A stretch of DNA of 64,000 bases from Epiperipatus broadwayi (lineage: Eukaryota; Onychophora; Udeonychophora; Euonychophora; Peripatidae): assembly GCA_028023455.1 (NCBI GenBank), contig JAQFVV010006698.1, positions 60,001 to 124,000 of the forward strand, read 5' to 3'. This document shows, in pieces, positions 12,002 through 30,879 of this stretch. The notes below the pieces were generated by a model. That model saw only the letters and a program-made list of their open reading frames with translations. It was not told the origin of the DNA and made no database searches. How positions within the stretch are numbered: the first letter of the stretch is position 1; each line of letters starts with the position of its first letter. The position numbers and the translations under genes are program-made.

Positions 12002-15000
12002 TGTAACTGGTATAAAAATTTCTCTGTCTTCTTTTGGTGATTTGATTGGCTTGATTTGCACTTTGAACAGATTACTCTCTTATATTCAAAATAATTTATT
12101 AGAGAGAATGGGTAATATTTTGCCTTACTTGTTGTCTATATTATTTTAATAAATTTAAATTGCTTCTTTCCATATACTAATTCATATCAAAATGTTTAAC
12201 TTTTTAAAAATTTTGACAACACATTAAATTTGGTAAAATATTATTAAAAATAATAATAATTTTTATTTGTTTAAAATGGTCTTAAAAATTATTTCCATTG
12301 AATTAAAAAAACCATTTGTTCAACTAAATTTAATTATTAAAAATAAATACAGTAATTACGTATGCGTTTCAATGTAAAAAAAGAAAGGAGCACGAATTAA
12401 AAAAAAATCGTCTGATAGTGTTGCTTTTGGGGGGAGAAAGAAAAGAAAATGGTAAAAGGCAAATGGTGTAAATATGATAAGCTTATTTTAAAATAGTTAA
12501 CAAGTAAACGGATTACCACAAAGTTTTCTATAAACGTAAAAATAACATAGTGGTATTTAATAATAAGATGAAATGCTAAATTTAAAAGTCTGTTCAAGTC
12601 AGCTAGTCAGGTGGATCAAATCGCCAGTAATAATTTTCCAATATTACATTTGAAATATGTCAGAGCTTTCCAGTTTAAAAGCAGAATTAATTGAAGATTT
12701 TGGTATGTTTTAAAATATTTATTATTCTACAATTTGGAAAAATTAAATAAGTATTTTAATTACAGAAGTTTTATAAATGTGAAAATTTGCTTTTTAAAAA
12801 AGAAGAAGTTTAAATTAAAGTAAAATGTTAAAGTTATTAACATAGTTTAATATTTCCGTTTATAATTTTAATAAAAAATATAGTATTGATTGATATTTAA
12901 CTTTGCAATACCAGTAATATATTTGCTAGTTAATTTGTTTACCATTTGGATAATAAAAACAGTCTTCAAATAATTAATCAAAGCTATTTTCTAATTTTAT
13001 CATCAGTTTGGAATGATTAAATTAATTGCTATAATTAGTATTCCTAGATTGAAGCGTGGATAAATAAATATTAGCATGGATGTGATAAACTTGGAACGGT
13101 TTTAATAGAGAAATGTAGAAATTAATAACTTATGAAAAAACATTTTCATTTAAATTCTGCGTGTCATGTTTTGGAATTGTTTCATGTTTATGGAGCCACG
13201 TAAAATCGTTAATCTAATAGTGCTTATAATAACTAATACAAATGGATAAAATGACATGTATGGAATTCAACTATAATTGTAGCTATTACTTCATATATTT
13301 ATTGTTCGACACATCGTACATGGATTTCACGGATCATATTTGTAGTTATAAAATGCTATACAATTTAATTTGTGATACACACACCTGCTAGAATCCATGT
13401 ATTGAACTATAATATGCTATACATTTAATTTATATCACACACACACCTGTTAGATTTTATGTATTTGATGAATAATGCATTACTTTAATTTTATCGTTAG
13501 ATGAACTTGCATGTGAAGTTCATAAGTTATATTTTATTAAGTTTAAATTAATAGGGGTTGAATAAAATACTTATTCAAAAGAATAGCGCTTGCAAAAAAA
13601 AGCTTGAAAAGTACTAAATGAATTTATGAGATGTATCAATTTTTATGAGGTATTTTGTGAGTCTTTCCAGATTTCTATTCCTATACTAATATTACTTATA
13701 TTATATTACATATGTTTTATCTTAAGCAAGATAAGTTAGTACATTAGTTGTCCTGATTAGCGTAACATTTTATTATGCAAGAACCCACATTTTCTAAAAT
13801 GTTAGTGTTTTCTGAATGGTCAGAATAACTGAGGAGGATGATTTTGCACTTTAATGTGAAGTAAATAGTAATGTTGTTTTATAATGTTAAAAGGCATTAA
13901 TCTGTGCCGGTGGTTAATCCGCAGATTACTTAATTGCCATTTTTTGTATTTTACACTCATTCCTGTGCTGGTGATTAATCCGCAGAATTGTGTAATTATA
14001 CTTATTACTTTATGATGGTGTATAAATCCACAAAGCGTTTAGTATTATTTAATTCCTATGTGTAGATGAATGCATCCACAAGAATATGGTTTTACTTCAT
14101 AGATATAAGTTGGGCAAAGTATTTTAGTTATTCTGCTAAATCATCTTCTTCCATTTGTAAGTATAATTTATAAGTTAGATTATTAAATTGTAGCAGGACA
14201 TTCTATTCAAGTTACCTCATAATAATTAACTGTTGGTTGATTATTATTTACCTGAATGTAAGTTTAAATTTTCACTTTATTTAATGATTGCATTATAGCT
14301 AAATCCTACAGATATAATATTATTTATTATATTATTATAAGTTTACGGTATAGATTTATTGAATCTGGAAATGACATTAGATGTTTCATGAGTTGATGTT
14401 GAATTTAGTATAATTTCCTCAATACATTCATTATATCAAATTGAAATATAAGGTATGATTAGGTTTTTAAAAACCGTACCTATGATATGTTATTGAAGAA
14501 AGTCGATGGAATTATAATTTATTTATTTTATTTGTTTATTTATGTCTTTAATTATAACATTAGAATTAATTACTTATTATTCATAAATTTGTAAATAAAC
14601 GTTGATTTATAATTAAACCTACTGTGCCGTTGCTATTTGTCATTCGTAAAATCAGAAATCATAAACCTTGGATAGAGCATACATTGAAGTACATACTATC
14701 GTCAACATGATATAAGAGTTTAGTGATATTTTGAGAAAACATTTGGATGCTTTTCGTCTTTGGTAGTTTATGATGTGTAAGGTACAATAAAATCCCATTT
14801 ACATTTTCCATCATTTTAGCTTTGCGTAGTTGATTCTAGTATACAATATAAATTGATTATTAAACCTGTAAACAGATTTACCAGATAATGACATGATTGA
14901 ATATATTTACTTAACGTTTTTAAATTGTCATTTGTCAGTATAATAAGAGTCTCAGTGATATAGTAAACTATAAAAAAAGAACCCAAGTATTTATGTTTAT

Positions 15001-15475
15001 TTATTGCAAAGCTTTACCTGGACTAGCATTTGTATTAAAAATCATATAGATGGTTTAAAATTTCATAATCTTATGTAGTTCCACAATTTATGCCATCTTA
15101 TACATGGTCGGCCATCGGGTCTCATACAATGAAAATCGCAAATTAAGGTTTGAAAGATAATAACATTACATACTTATAATTTGTTTAATGTATTTTATCA
15201 TACTACTATGATAGGTCTTCGCGGTACACCCTGGCTGCGATCAAATTAAATCATAAAAAGTTTATGTTATATCATTGGTTTGGTCTGTGGTATGTTGCTC
15301 CAGATGTTGGTTGTGGTCTTTGGTGCATAATATAGATAGCATGATATGCTTTTGGTTACAGCTTTTAATAGCTGACAAAGTGCAGCGGGAATTGATCGGT
15401 GATCGAGGTTACAATTCTTAGCGCACTTATGTTTTGGTGATATTATGTAGTTGGGACAACAATCGAACGGTTACA
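12002..15475 (+). other. 3.5-kb AT-rich segment splitting LTR-like copy C
   Basis: Copy C homology stops at the (TA)n tract ending at 11987 and resumes after the (TA)n run 15476-15494. The intervening segment starts with TGTAACTGG and ends with CGAACGGTTACA, resembling the TGTAACG...GTTACA termini of the other LTR-like repeats, so it may be a nested insertion. A short word (GTTAATCCGCAGA) is repeated near 13914 and 13974. I see no coding domain in it. Confidence 0.35.
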
Positions 15476-15494
15476 ATATATATATATATATATA

Positions 15495-15650
15495 GGTAAA
15501 TATGACACCTCATTCTGAGTGTCTAAATGTATTTACTGGCATATCTTTTAAGTTGTTGTTGTTAATGCAACACCTTATGATGGGTGTCATTGTGTTTACT
15601 TTATTGTAAATTTCCCACAGCAATTTGCAATTAATAACTTTATATTTAAA
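15495..15650 (+). repeat. LTR-like repeat, copy C (resumed)
   Basis: Parallels 24730-24880. Both read as a TGA(C/T)ACCT... block, AAATGTATTTA, TCTTTTAAGTT(A/G)TTG, GCAA(C/G)xxCTTATGxTG, then TTTACTTAT-like and TTTCCC words in order. Confidence 0.55.
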
Positions 15651-15911
15651 TTAATTTATTTTACAGGAGTTAATTTCAGGCTATTTGTTTCATAGTTAAG
15701 TCAATGCTGGCAGATGAATATATGGATGTTTATATCAATGTAATATGAAGTGTGCTTATCATACAGGTCAAAGCCCATATGAATGTATGATCCAAAGGTA
15801 TAGTTGATGCATTACAATGGATGTGGATATATTTTTCCATGCCATTGTTTTCCTTTTTGCTCTGGGTGTTAATAATAAGATGACCAAGATACAATTCATC
15901 ACTACAGATAA

Positions 15912-15917
<6 letters not shown>

Positions 15918-16007
<90 letters not shown>
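15918..16007. repeat. (TA)n microsatellite
   Basis: About 90 bases of uninterrupted TA. Confidence 0.97.
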
Positions 16008-16009
<2 letters not shown>

Positions 16010-16544
16010 CAAATGATTTTCCTTGCCATACAAAAACACATTTCTGTTCTGGGTGAGGATCATTTCTTTTTAAATAATACCATGCTGCAGATTCACATTT
16101 CTGTCAGTGTAGTTTTATGCTAGCAACTTCATATTGCATTTGTTGCATCTGTATATTAGGAAGCAAACATTGACTTGGCTATGAATGTTTAGACTGAAGT
16201 TGAAGGATTGTTTTTGAAAAGGTTTTAAGTGAGTAATCTATGTAGCTTAACTATACTCAACATTATAAAACCAGCTTCTATCAACTATCCATATGTGTGG
16301 ACTTTTAACTAAAGTATAAAATTATAATTTAAATTTTAAATCTAAACTAGAGCATTTTTTATACTGACAGTGGCTTAATTTATTTTTTTTATTTTTAATC
16401 TTAAAAATATGTTCGTCTTTATGAAAAAAATGTTTAATAATGTATTATAATTCTCAACTATTCCTAGAGCTATTGGCATGGGCTTATGGTCAATATATAA
16501 ATATAATAAAATAAAACTGGATCACATTAAAATATGTATCTTCT

Positions 16545-16765
16545 GTGCCGGTCGAATTTGTATGTTCATGTAACAAGATCCAACATCTAGGTAAAAGTCC
16601 CTCGAGTCCAATCATGCACAAGATACACAGGTCAGGAATACTCATGAACTCTGCCCTATTTGCCTATTTCCCAGATTTATAACATTATGAACAGCAATCC
16701 TAATGATACCGATTTAATTTAATTCTCACTGCCGGCATCGGTCATCGGAGACACAAAAAGACTCT
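16545..16765 (-). repeat. Dispersed repeat family X
   Basis: The reverse complement aligns well with 60370-60590 and 26045-26245: CAGAGTTCATGA, CCTGACCTGTGTATCTTG, CATGATTGGACT and a CGACCGGCACA-like tail. No ORF. The element type is unknown; it may be a SINE or an LTR fragment. Confidence 0.7.
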
Positions 16766-17011
16766 AGGCTAAATTTTAATGATAGACTAACTTAACAACT
16801 AACTATATTTTTTGAGCAATGAAGGCTCGTGACCTAGCATATTAATTATGTATTTAGTGGAGATCATCTAGTCATATAGAGCATAAATAATAAATGGATA
16901 TTAAATTAACTAAAAGAAAGCAGTGATTCAAGTTGATGTATAAAGTTTAAGATTTATTAGATTAATAATAAAAATTATGTCGGGTTATTTATCCGACATT
17001 AGCCTCATAAG

Positions 17012-17014
<3 letters not shown>

Positions 17015-17054
<40 letters not shown>
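17015..17054. repeat. (TA)n microsatellite
   Basis: About 40 bases of TA, just downstream of a small hairpin ATGTCGG-CCGACAT near 16978-17000. Confidence 0.95.
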
Positions 17055-20054
<3,000 letters not shown>

Positions 20055-21692
20055 GATTGTTTCTCACTCTGAAGCAGAATGTCCAATATAAGCAGAAATC
20101 CATCATGAAATTGGTAGAAGATTTTTATCAAGAATTATATAGTAATAAAGAACAAGTATTTCCTATATCTATTACATCTTCCAAATTGCCCAGAATTTGA
20201 AATGAAGAAGTGAGACATGCAATTAAGTGTATGAAGAAAGGAAAGGATCCAGGAAATGATGGAATTATAATTGATATATTAAAAGAAGCAGGTGAAGAAA
20301 TATAATCAATTTTAGCAAAGTTATATATCAAATGTCTAAATGATAAAGATGTACCAGAAGATTGGAAGAATGCAGTAATAATATTAATATTTAAAAAAGG
20401 TGATAAAGAAGATATTAGAAATTACAGACCTATCAGCCTTTTATCAGTTTTATATAAAATTTTTACCAAGATAATTACAACTTGTCTACAGAGAACTTTG
20501 GATTTCCACCAACCAAGAGAACAAGCTGGATTTAAAAGTGGTTTTAGTACAATAGATCATATCCGGGTATTGAGAGAAGTCATAGAAAGGACAAATGAAT
20601 ATGAGTTGTCATTATGTTTTGAATTTGTAGATTATGAAAAGGCATTTGATTCTATACACATTTCTTCAGTGATTAAAGCATTGGATCATCAAGGTATAGA
20701 TCCAGGATATTGTCATATTTTAAAGAATTTTTATAAAAATGCAACAGCAACAATTATATTACATAATGATACTGGAAAAATCAACATTGAGAAAGGTGTA
20801 AGACAAGGTGACTCCATATCTCCAAAACTCTTTACAGCAGTGCTGCAAGAATTATTTTGTGGATTAAAATGGGAAACTAAAGGAGTGAAAGTAAATGGAG
20901 AGTATTTAAGTCATTTATATTTCTCAGATGATGTAGTTGTTTTTGAAAATAATGCTTCAGAGTTGCAGGAAATGTTGCAGGAGTTAGCAGATGAAATTAG
21001 AAAAGTAGGACTAAAGATAAATGTTAAAAAGACTGAAGTAATGTTTAATCAATTTGCTCAAAATATGAAAATAAAGATTGATTATGAAAAATTAGAAGAA
21101 GTTAACAGTTACAAATACCTTGGTCAGATTATTAATACAGATGGAAACATAATGGAGGAAATTAATCATAGAATTAAACTTGGTTGGAGTGCTTTTGGTA
21201 GAAATAACTTGATACTAAACACAAATATGCCTATGTGTTTGAAAAGAATGGTTTTTAACAAATGTGTTTTACCAGTTCTTACTTATGGATCTGAGACTTG
21301 GACACTTAATAGAAGAGCAATACAGAGACTTCAGACCACTCAAAGGAGTATGGAGAGATGTATGTTGGGAGTAACAAGAAGAGATCGAAAATACAATGTA
21401 TGGTTAAGACAACAAACAGGTGTTACTGACCTTATTGAAAAAATTAAAAGATTGAAATGGAGTTGGGCTGGACATATTGCTAGAAGAGATGATAATAGAT
21501 GGACAATTGAAATTTTAAACTGGATTCTAAGAGATTGTAAAAGACCCAGAAAGAGACCACATGTGAGATGGATGGATGAAATAAGAAAATGTGCAGGGGT
21601 GTTGTGGAGAAAAGAAGCTAAAGATCGGAGAAGATGGATTAAACTTGGAGAGACCTTCATCCTGCAGTGGATTGATAATGGTTGATGATGAT
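20055..21692 (+). mobile_element. RTE-clade LINE, 5'-truncated
   Basis: Only the RT and C-terminal part is present; the endonuclease is missing, as expected of a LINE copy truncated by incomplete target-primed reverse transcription. The stop codon is followed immediately by TGATGATGATAATA, resembling the trinucleotide-rich 3' tail and near-absent 3' UTR of RTE/BovB-like elements. The 5' junction lies inside an LTR-like repeat. Confidence 0.85.
20105..21685 (+). pseudogene. RTE reverse transcriptase, two in-frame stops
   Basis: One continuous reading frame interrupted by TGA at 20198 and TAA at 20303; the 395 codons downstream are open. Motifs in order are GKDPGNDGI, RNYRPISLLS, EQAGFKSGFSTIDHI, the A motif VDYEKAFDS (~44-52 of the open part), the B motif GVRQGDSISP, the C motif LYFSDDVVVF (FSDD at 142-145; RTE elements usually have FADD), and NSYKYLGQI. 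The C-terminal block includes LKWSWAGHIARRDDNRWT. The related minus-strand copy at 46.5-49.3 kb has no stop at the 20198 position, so that stop at least arose in this copy. It would have acted as the LINE polymerase. Confidence 0.9.
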
Positions 21693-23728
21693 AATATATA
21701 ATTAAAAATACTAAATAATTTTGTGTGTTTTAAAATTGTATTTTTTTACTTTTATTTTAATACTTTGTAAATACTTTTTTTGTCACAAAACTACATAAAA
21801 ATTCAAGATGGAAGGCATAGTCATTAACTGTCCAGGAAAAATTAAAGAGGTGGGAAGTTTGTTTCATGATTTTAAAAAGAATTTATAAATTAAAGTTAAG
21901 GAAAGTAAAATCTAAAACAAAGCTAATTGATTTTAGTTAGCTATTAACATTTTTATCGAATCCATTTCCAATCTGGAAATTGGATTGAATTTATTTTGGA
22001 CAGTTATCTCACATCGGCATCTCTTACTAACAATAGAGAAATTTTTTTTGTAAATTAAGGCTCCATTAGATTCAGGAAGTTTAATTAAAACAAACATTCT
22101 TTGAGTGGCTAAAAACTGACATAAATAGGGCTAAAAATCTATTGTGTCAGAGTTTGGTCAATTGTTACTAGATGACTTCATGTCCATTTAATTTTTGAGG
22201 AGCCTAAGCCACCTTCCCCTCCTTTTTCAACCTGACTCATGCTGAGATATAGCTCCTACTGCTTAAGAGTGACTGTGCCATTAATGAATGCCAGATTAAT
22301 CAGTACTTCATAGAATGCTGAGGTAAGCAGCACCAAGACATTACAATAGCATTAGCCAATTTTAATTTGTAATTTAGTTTGCAAACAAATGTTTTTTTTA
22401 TGTGTAATTTAAAAAAAAAAACCTGCTAATCAGTGAGTATGTTAATCTTTTTGTATCAATTATCTGCTATCCAACTAATGTTTACTACCAAATATTTCAT
22501 CCAATTCATGCCTCTTATTATTTTTATAATTCAGTGCTGTTATAATTTAATTTTAATGATATATTTTTTTGATTTTTTACTTAATTTTATTTGGAAATGC
22601 CAATCAAACTGAGTTTTATGAACTTCTATATCTCGCAATGGAATAAAAAAGAGGAATATTAATGGGCTCTTTTTATTTATTTCTAAATATCTCATAAGAT
22701 TGGGTTTGTACTTTATATGAATACCTGCATTTTTTTTAATAAATGTTTTATCGTAAATTTATATAAAATGTATAAATACTTTGCAATCTGGGGTGGATAT
22801 TGGTGTCTGTTAATTTTATTATTCTCTTATTGACCATCATCGCCAAAAGGCTGGAAACTTAAAAATATTTTGTAATTTGCACTTTTAATTATAGTTTAAC
22901 TTGTGATAAATGACTTTAGCTTACATGGGTCATTATTTTAGCATATCATTACATATTTGTTAAACCATTTAAGGCTTTACTTTAATATTTAAATTCAGTG
23001 ACTTTATATTATTATAATAGTGTTGCTGGCATATGTCAAATTATTAATAAGCTACATAGGGCTTTGATCTGATTGCCTACCTCACTTCAGGAAATCATGA
23101 TCTTCTTCATTGGTCATTCTTTTCCAAGTATATATTTATATACTGCTTTGACTTGCCTGTACCATAATCCAGTGATTGAAAGCCTCCAGACTTTAATGTC
23201 CTCATTCATGATAGAAGTCTATGTTTATTTCTAGAACATGCAGGTTAGAGTAGATGAAGATCTGTATGGATGTGCCATGGTTCGGCCCATAGAAACTTCC
23301 TGCTTATCTTTTTTTTCTGTAATACTCTAGCATGAAGCTGACATGTACCATGATTAAAAAAATTGGAGAATGCTCTTATCCTGGCCAAATGTGCCATTTC
23401 TTCTCACTGATATTATACTAGCACCACCATTTATTATATTTAGTTTTCTAGCCTGTTAGCAAAATAAATCATAATATGTGATAATAAAATGTTTTTCTCT
23501 TTGTAATATTTTTTATTGGAGTTTAAATACAACTTCTCTCAGATAAATCCATTTTTGTAACATTGAATAAAAATCTATTTTTAAATATACATTCAGTATT
23601 ATAACTTCCACACTAAATTAATATTTGTTAAAACAAAAATAATTGTACCAAGTTCGGTAAATGTTTATAATGAAAATAAAATTGTAAAGGCGTGAAGTTG
23701 ATTTATATATATATATATATATATATAT
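21693..23728. other. AT-rich stretch, nothing recognised
   Basis: No ORF of note. Locally more complex sequence at 22010-22330 and 23060-23420 has no homology that I can name. Short (TA)n at 23702-23728 leads into the next LTR-like repeat. Confidence 0.5.
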
Positions 23729-25867
23729 TGTAACGATATATAAATATGTCGTTACATTTATTTAAAATAAAAACTTAAAAGTTCGCAAATAAAAGGAAAA
23801 AACTAAACGCTAAAATTAAAATGTTTGTTAAACATATATATATATATATTCGCACGGATGCTAAACTTTAAAAATATTTTTTTCATAAACAAGAAATATA
23901 TATTCGAACGTATTTTTTTAAATAAAAAAAATACAAGATTGAAATATAAAAATATTTTAATAAAAAAATAACGTAAGTTAAAATAAAAACAGGTATTAAT
24001 TAATTCCTGTAATCTGTAAATGGAAATGATTGTTTATTAATTATCTAAAAGCTGTTTAATTAAAAAGTCAGATGAAAAGTTAGATAAGAGAAGAAAGAGA
24101 TTTTAGTTTGACCAATGGAAGAAAATAAAGGCCCGGACCATAATGAAAAAACAGAACAGTGACGTTTTTGTTCATGGAATCCATAGGAGGACTATAAAAA
24201 GAAAAAAAAATATTGAGTTCCAGTCATTTTTTCCAACTTGATTTGATCACAACGGTAAGACGCACTTGCCGTTCTCTCTCATTTTTTTTGTTTGTTTTAA
24301 AAAAAATAAAATGAAAAGACTGTGATACCAGAATGGAACCAGCTAATGCTACCTCCAGAACATTTTCTTCCAATGGAGACGCTGTGGGAATTGCCAATGG
24401 GCCTGGACTCTTCTACCATAAGCTATATGAAATGAACAATTGTTAAAATCAATTAAGAACTTTCGTCAAGTTTTACAAATTGATAAACAAGCCAACTGAA
24501 ATGTTAAAACGGACTCTTATCTGACTTTTGTAAGTTTTTAAATCAAATTAATAATGTTTAATTTTATATGTTTTCCGATTGATAAACATCATTTCCATTT
24601 TTTTTTCTTATTGTAAAGATTATTTAAATGTATGAAATTTAAGTTGTTTATAGACGCTTGCATGGATTCGTTTGCGGTTAATTATATTTTGGTTTTCATA
24701 TTTGATCAAAATATATAGACATTCGATAAATAATGATACCTTACGGTGAGTATTTAAAATGTATTTATTCGGATGTCTTTTAAGTTATTGGTGACAACGC
24801 AAGTATCTTATGGTGAATACTATTGGGTTACTTATAAGTTTCCCTCTGCGATTGTCGGTATCAATAATTTTGTATTTTGATCGTTTATGTTTATTTTGAA
24901 ATGTTTTGACCGTGGAATCTATGTAATCGATCTATATCCAACATTTTTAAACAAATCTGTGTGAATGTATTTAAATGTTAAAATTAAGTCGGGCGTGAAT
25001 GGCTATATAGTTTGTAAAGTTGTATTAAGGGAGGGTAATCTTAGATTATTCATTTCGTAGTTGAATTGGTTCAGTGGATTGGATATATTTGTTTAATTAG
25101 TAGATGTAGTATGAGGTCCGCTACGGGCAGGATTATAGATATACGCCACACACCCTCTGTTTGCCTATGGATGGGTTTGTAAGTCAGCAGAAGACCGCAG
25201 TCCATTCCTATGGAGTTTTTTGTTTATTGTTCTACTTGCCAACAGATGTCACATTCCTGTTGGTGGAGAGTCAATGTCTTCTCTATTTCTACTTATTGTT
25301 CAGATGTACATTCCTGACAATATAGTATTTTGTGTTGTCGTATCATGCTACATTGAATACATGAATGTATCAGATGGATTGGCGCCAATTTGGTTGTGAA
25401 ATTTGTTGCCTAAGGTTAAATCAGGGAAGAATATTTTCTTTTCAAATGCAGATCTATGTAGTCTATTCATACTTGACTATCTAAATAATAATTAAACTCA
25501 TTGAAACTTAGTTAAATGTAAAATTAAAAGTTAATATAAAAATCTAAAATGTTAAACTTATTCCTCGAAATTTAAATATTATTTTATATGTGCGTAAATA
25601 AATATTTTTATATGTTAATTTCTGGCAGTGGCTTTTACTCTTTGATATTTAAGATATAAATTAAGATATAGATTTTTATCTCTGTGTCTCCACTGAGCTA
25701 GTGACTTGGGCTAACGATCGCAATATTTAAATAAAGTGGAATCTTAACAGCGCGTATCTGCCTACTTTATAAATTTTTCTAGGCTCACATGCCTAGATGG
25801 CGCCCTTGTAGTGCAGATATTGTTTTTGCGGTTAGATTCGATCTTCACTTTCATTCCGATTGGTACA
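23729..25867 (+). mobile_element. LTR-like repeat A (probable solo LTR, ~2.1 kb)
   Basis: Begins TGTAACGA and ends TTGGTACA, flanked by ATAT on both sides inside TA-rich DNA. It is collinear over its whole length with 39067-41251. A TATA box sits 464 bases from the start. Matching late blocks include AGTCGGGCGTGAATGGCT, GCTACGGGCAG, TTGATCGTTTATG-like words, GAGCTAGTGAC, GGGCTAACGA and GCCTAGATGGCGCCC. No protein domain is present. TG...CA ends, a promoter and no coding sequence point to a solo LTR; a large non-autonomous element is the alternative. The first 29 bases contain a short inverted repeat TGTAACGA...TCGTTACA. Confidence 0.72.
24193..24199 (+). promoter_or_regulatory. TATA box in LTR-like repeat A
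   Basis: TATAAAA lies 464 bases from the repeat start; the equivalent in copy B lies 459 bases from its start. Conservation of place suggests the core promoter. Confidence 0.6.
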
Positions 25868-26044
25868 ATATATATATAACTCATCTTGAATTTTGTCCAA
25901 ATAAATATTTATATTTTGACTTTAATCCAGTTGTTCAAATCTCCTTAATATATTTACTTTATGTTTTTTATACTTATATCTCAGGTTCATTCAATATCTC
26001 ATCATCATCGCCAATTGAATTCTCATGTAAAACATTGTAGCTCC

Positions 26045-26245
26045 ATGCCAAGATATAATGAATTTATGTTGTATCACGGTAGGTGTTGTGCATAATGTTA
26101 TAGATTTGGGGAATGAGCAAATAGGTTAGAATTCATGATTGCTCCTGACCTGTGTATCTTGGGCATGATTGGATTTGGGGTACTTTAGCTTAGATCCTAA
26201 ATCTTGCTGGATGGACATACATTTTTGACTGGTACTATATTAATA
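26045..26245 (+). repeat. Dispersed repeat family X
   Basis: Aligns in the same orientation with 60370-60590: AAATAGG(T/G), CCTGACCTGTGTATCTTG, ATGATTGGATTTGGGGTACT and TTTTTGACTGGTAC. Confidence 0.7.
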
Positions 26246-26600
26246 TTAAATCTAGTTTTAATTATATCTATGTCTTCATGTCTATTTCATTAAAGCCTTA
26301 CAGCTATAGTGTCTTGTGTGGAAATAATTTAAAATATAATAAGATCATTCATTAGATTAATAATAATATTAGTTGTAATAGAATTATTTAGAGTCTCTTG
26401 CATCTTCCTAACCCTGTGGCCTTAAAGATGTTTGCTGATGTGATGACAAGTATGTTATGCTGTAGTTATATGTTATATAATCAAACTACTAGATTCGATG
26501 TCAGCATTGTCCAGAACCCATCAGTACACCAGTAGTGCTGCTTTTTTGACTGTAATGAAGGGAAGATGCAACCATGGTTGACAAGATATACAAATTCTGA

Positions 26601-28834
<2,234 letters not shown>

Positions 28835-29225
28835 GACAGAGTATGAGCACAGACTTTCACATGACCCACCACTCTCCACACTATCTCATAACACTGATAC
28901 ACCTGAACACAAATATGTCAAAAAGGTAAATAATCACCAATATACGTATTTCATGCTAAACCAGCAATCATCAGTTGGTCCAGATTACCATCTCTACACA
29001 TATATGCTACAAGTGCTCAGATATATATTAAGATAGCAAATCCTTCCACTTTAATGGACAGGCTTCAATCTACTCCACACTCCAACTCTTCAACCATCCA
29101 TCCAATTCATCTATTATTATTTATGTAACTATAGATGTGAAAGCTGTATGGTCATTTCAAAATACACAACTCATGAAACAAGACACACACTTATATACAT
29201 ACATAGCCTGATTTACTCTCCCCCT

Positions 29226-29254
29226 TGTAACATGATTCAAATCCAGTTCCTGTT

Positions 29255-29302
<48 letters not shown>
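29226..29302 (+). repeat. tRNA B-box-like hairpin followed by (TA)n
   Basis: TGTAACA (29226-29232) and TGTTACA (29251-29257) pair around GATTCAAATCCAG, close to the RNA polymerase III B box. A 46-base (TA)n tract begins at once. The same 32-base design is at 63103-63134. Likely the 3' part of a short retroelement. Confidence 0.5.
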
Positions 29303-29303
<1 letters not shown>

Positions 29304-30003
29304 TTTAAGATAGTTATAATTGGAGGGGATTTAAACCTACCCTCTCAAGCTCTATTTAGTCATCCATTCCATCTTACACAACTGATATAGATGACTACAT
29401 AAATAAGGAAAAGAAAAATGATTTCCAATATACATATTTCATGCTAACAGAGCATTGATTTTATATGTGTGTGGAAAATGATCCTGACCAACTGATAAGT
29501 GCTGTTTTAGCAAAATACAGGTATTTGAGTATTAACTAAGCTATGATGTACTACACAAGCTGCCAGTAGATAAGATTGACGATCAAGCAAAACAAGTTCA
29601 TGGCAACTGAAACATTGGCATGACTAATCGATAGAAGTGATCAAGGTATTTTCATGGTCAACTTCGAGATTATGTAATATTGCGGTGAATTGTAGTAAAT
29701 ATCTGTCTTTTACCTGCTGTCGTATTGCAAGCAAGAGGTGTTCTTTTCAATTGTCTTTTAGATGCCATTTTGTGAGATTTTCATTTTGCTACTTGCAAAA
29801 TTATTGCTTGTTTTACATTTTCATTGCTGTGATTTGGATTACTAATTTTTGTCATTTTTATTAATTATTGCTATTTATTTAACATTTTTATTGCTGACTA
29901 ATTACCATTTTTGTGATTTTTATTACTAACTTACATTTTGATTGCCATGTTATTTTTATTACTAATTTTTTAAACTTATTACTAATCAACAACTTACAAG
30001 AAA

Positions 30004-30879
30004 ATGTCGGATATAAAATTGTGGGACTTACCATCTTCTGAAGATGAAGCAGTTGAATTTTTCCAAACATATGGAATTATACCGAGTGGGAAATTTTGTG
30101 TTGATGGCCATCCTATGACTATATATATTAAGAACTATGAGAAACAATGGAACTGTAATGTTAAAGACTGTTGTAAAAGGATCACTATCAGAAAAGGGAC
30201 TTGGTTTGAAGGATCCAGAATTACTTTGGTCACTGCAATCAGATTTATATATAGATGGTGTAGAGAATTGACATTGGTATGATTTTGTGAGCAGTTTGAA
30301 ATCGCCAGTAAAACAGCAATCGACTGGAACAATTATCTCCATGAAGTCTGCACATGGAGACTATTGTGTAAAGAAAAAATGAAAGTTGGAGACCCTAACA
30401 AGGTTGTTGAAATTGATGAATTTTTTTTTTCAAGAGGAAAAAATAATGCCGGCAGAATATTTCCCCAGCAGTGGATATTCGGTGGTGTTTGCAGGGAGAC
30501 GGATGAATGTTTTGTGGTAACCATTTAAGAGAGAACTGCATCCACTCCCATGCAAACCATCAAAGACAATGTGCAGGAAGGATCTACAATTTACAGCGAC
30601 TGCTGGAAAGGTTATAAAACCGATGAATTAAAGGAGACCGGATACGATCATCTTCAGGTCAATCACACCTATAATTGTGTGGACCCATTGACTGGAGTCC
30701 ACACTGAAAATATAGAAAGGTTGTGGGGGCTACTAAAATGGTGGAACAAAATGCACAGAGGTACAGCTAGACAACACTTGGATTCATATTTAATGGTATT
30801 CATGTGGAGGCTATGCTTCAAAGATGACCCTTTTACTGCTATTTTGCAACATATCTGTGAATTCAGTCCACCACAGTGA
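30004..30879 (+). pseudogene. Merlin (ISXO2-like, DDE) transposase with two stop codons
   Basis: One frame of 291 codons is broken only by TGA at 30280 and TAA at 30526. An N-terminal cysteine-rich region (FCVDGH...WNCNVKDCC, ~35-59) fits the zinc ribbon of IS1595/Merlin transposases. The catalytic triad is recognisable: D138 in VVEIDEFFFSRG, D199 in [10 protein letters not shown] and E238 in [11 protein letters not shown] poly-T run gives FFF after the first catalytic Asp. The enzyme would excise and reinsert the element; this copy cannot make it without read-through. No frameshift is seen, so it died recently relative to the other DNA transposons here. The ATG at 30004 gives the family's usual N-terminus. 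Confidence 0.93.

Noticed and set aside
21340-21660. 106-codon minus-strand ORF
   Set aside because: Antisense shadow of the RTE reverse transcriptase frame.
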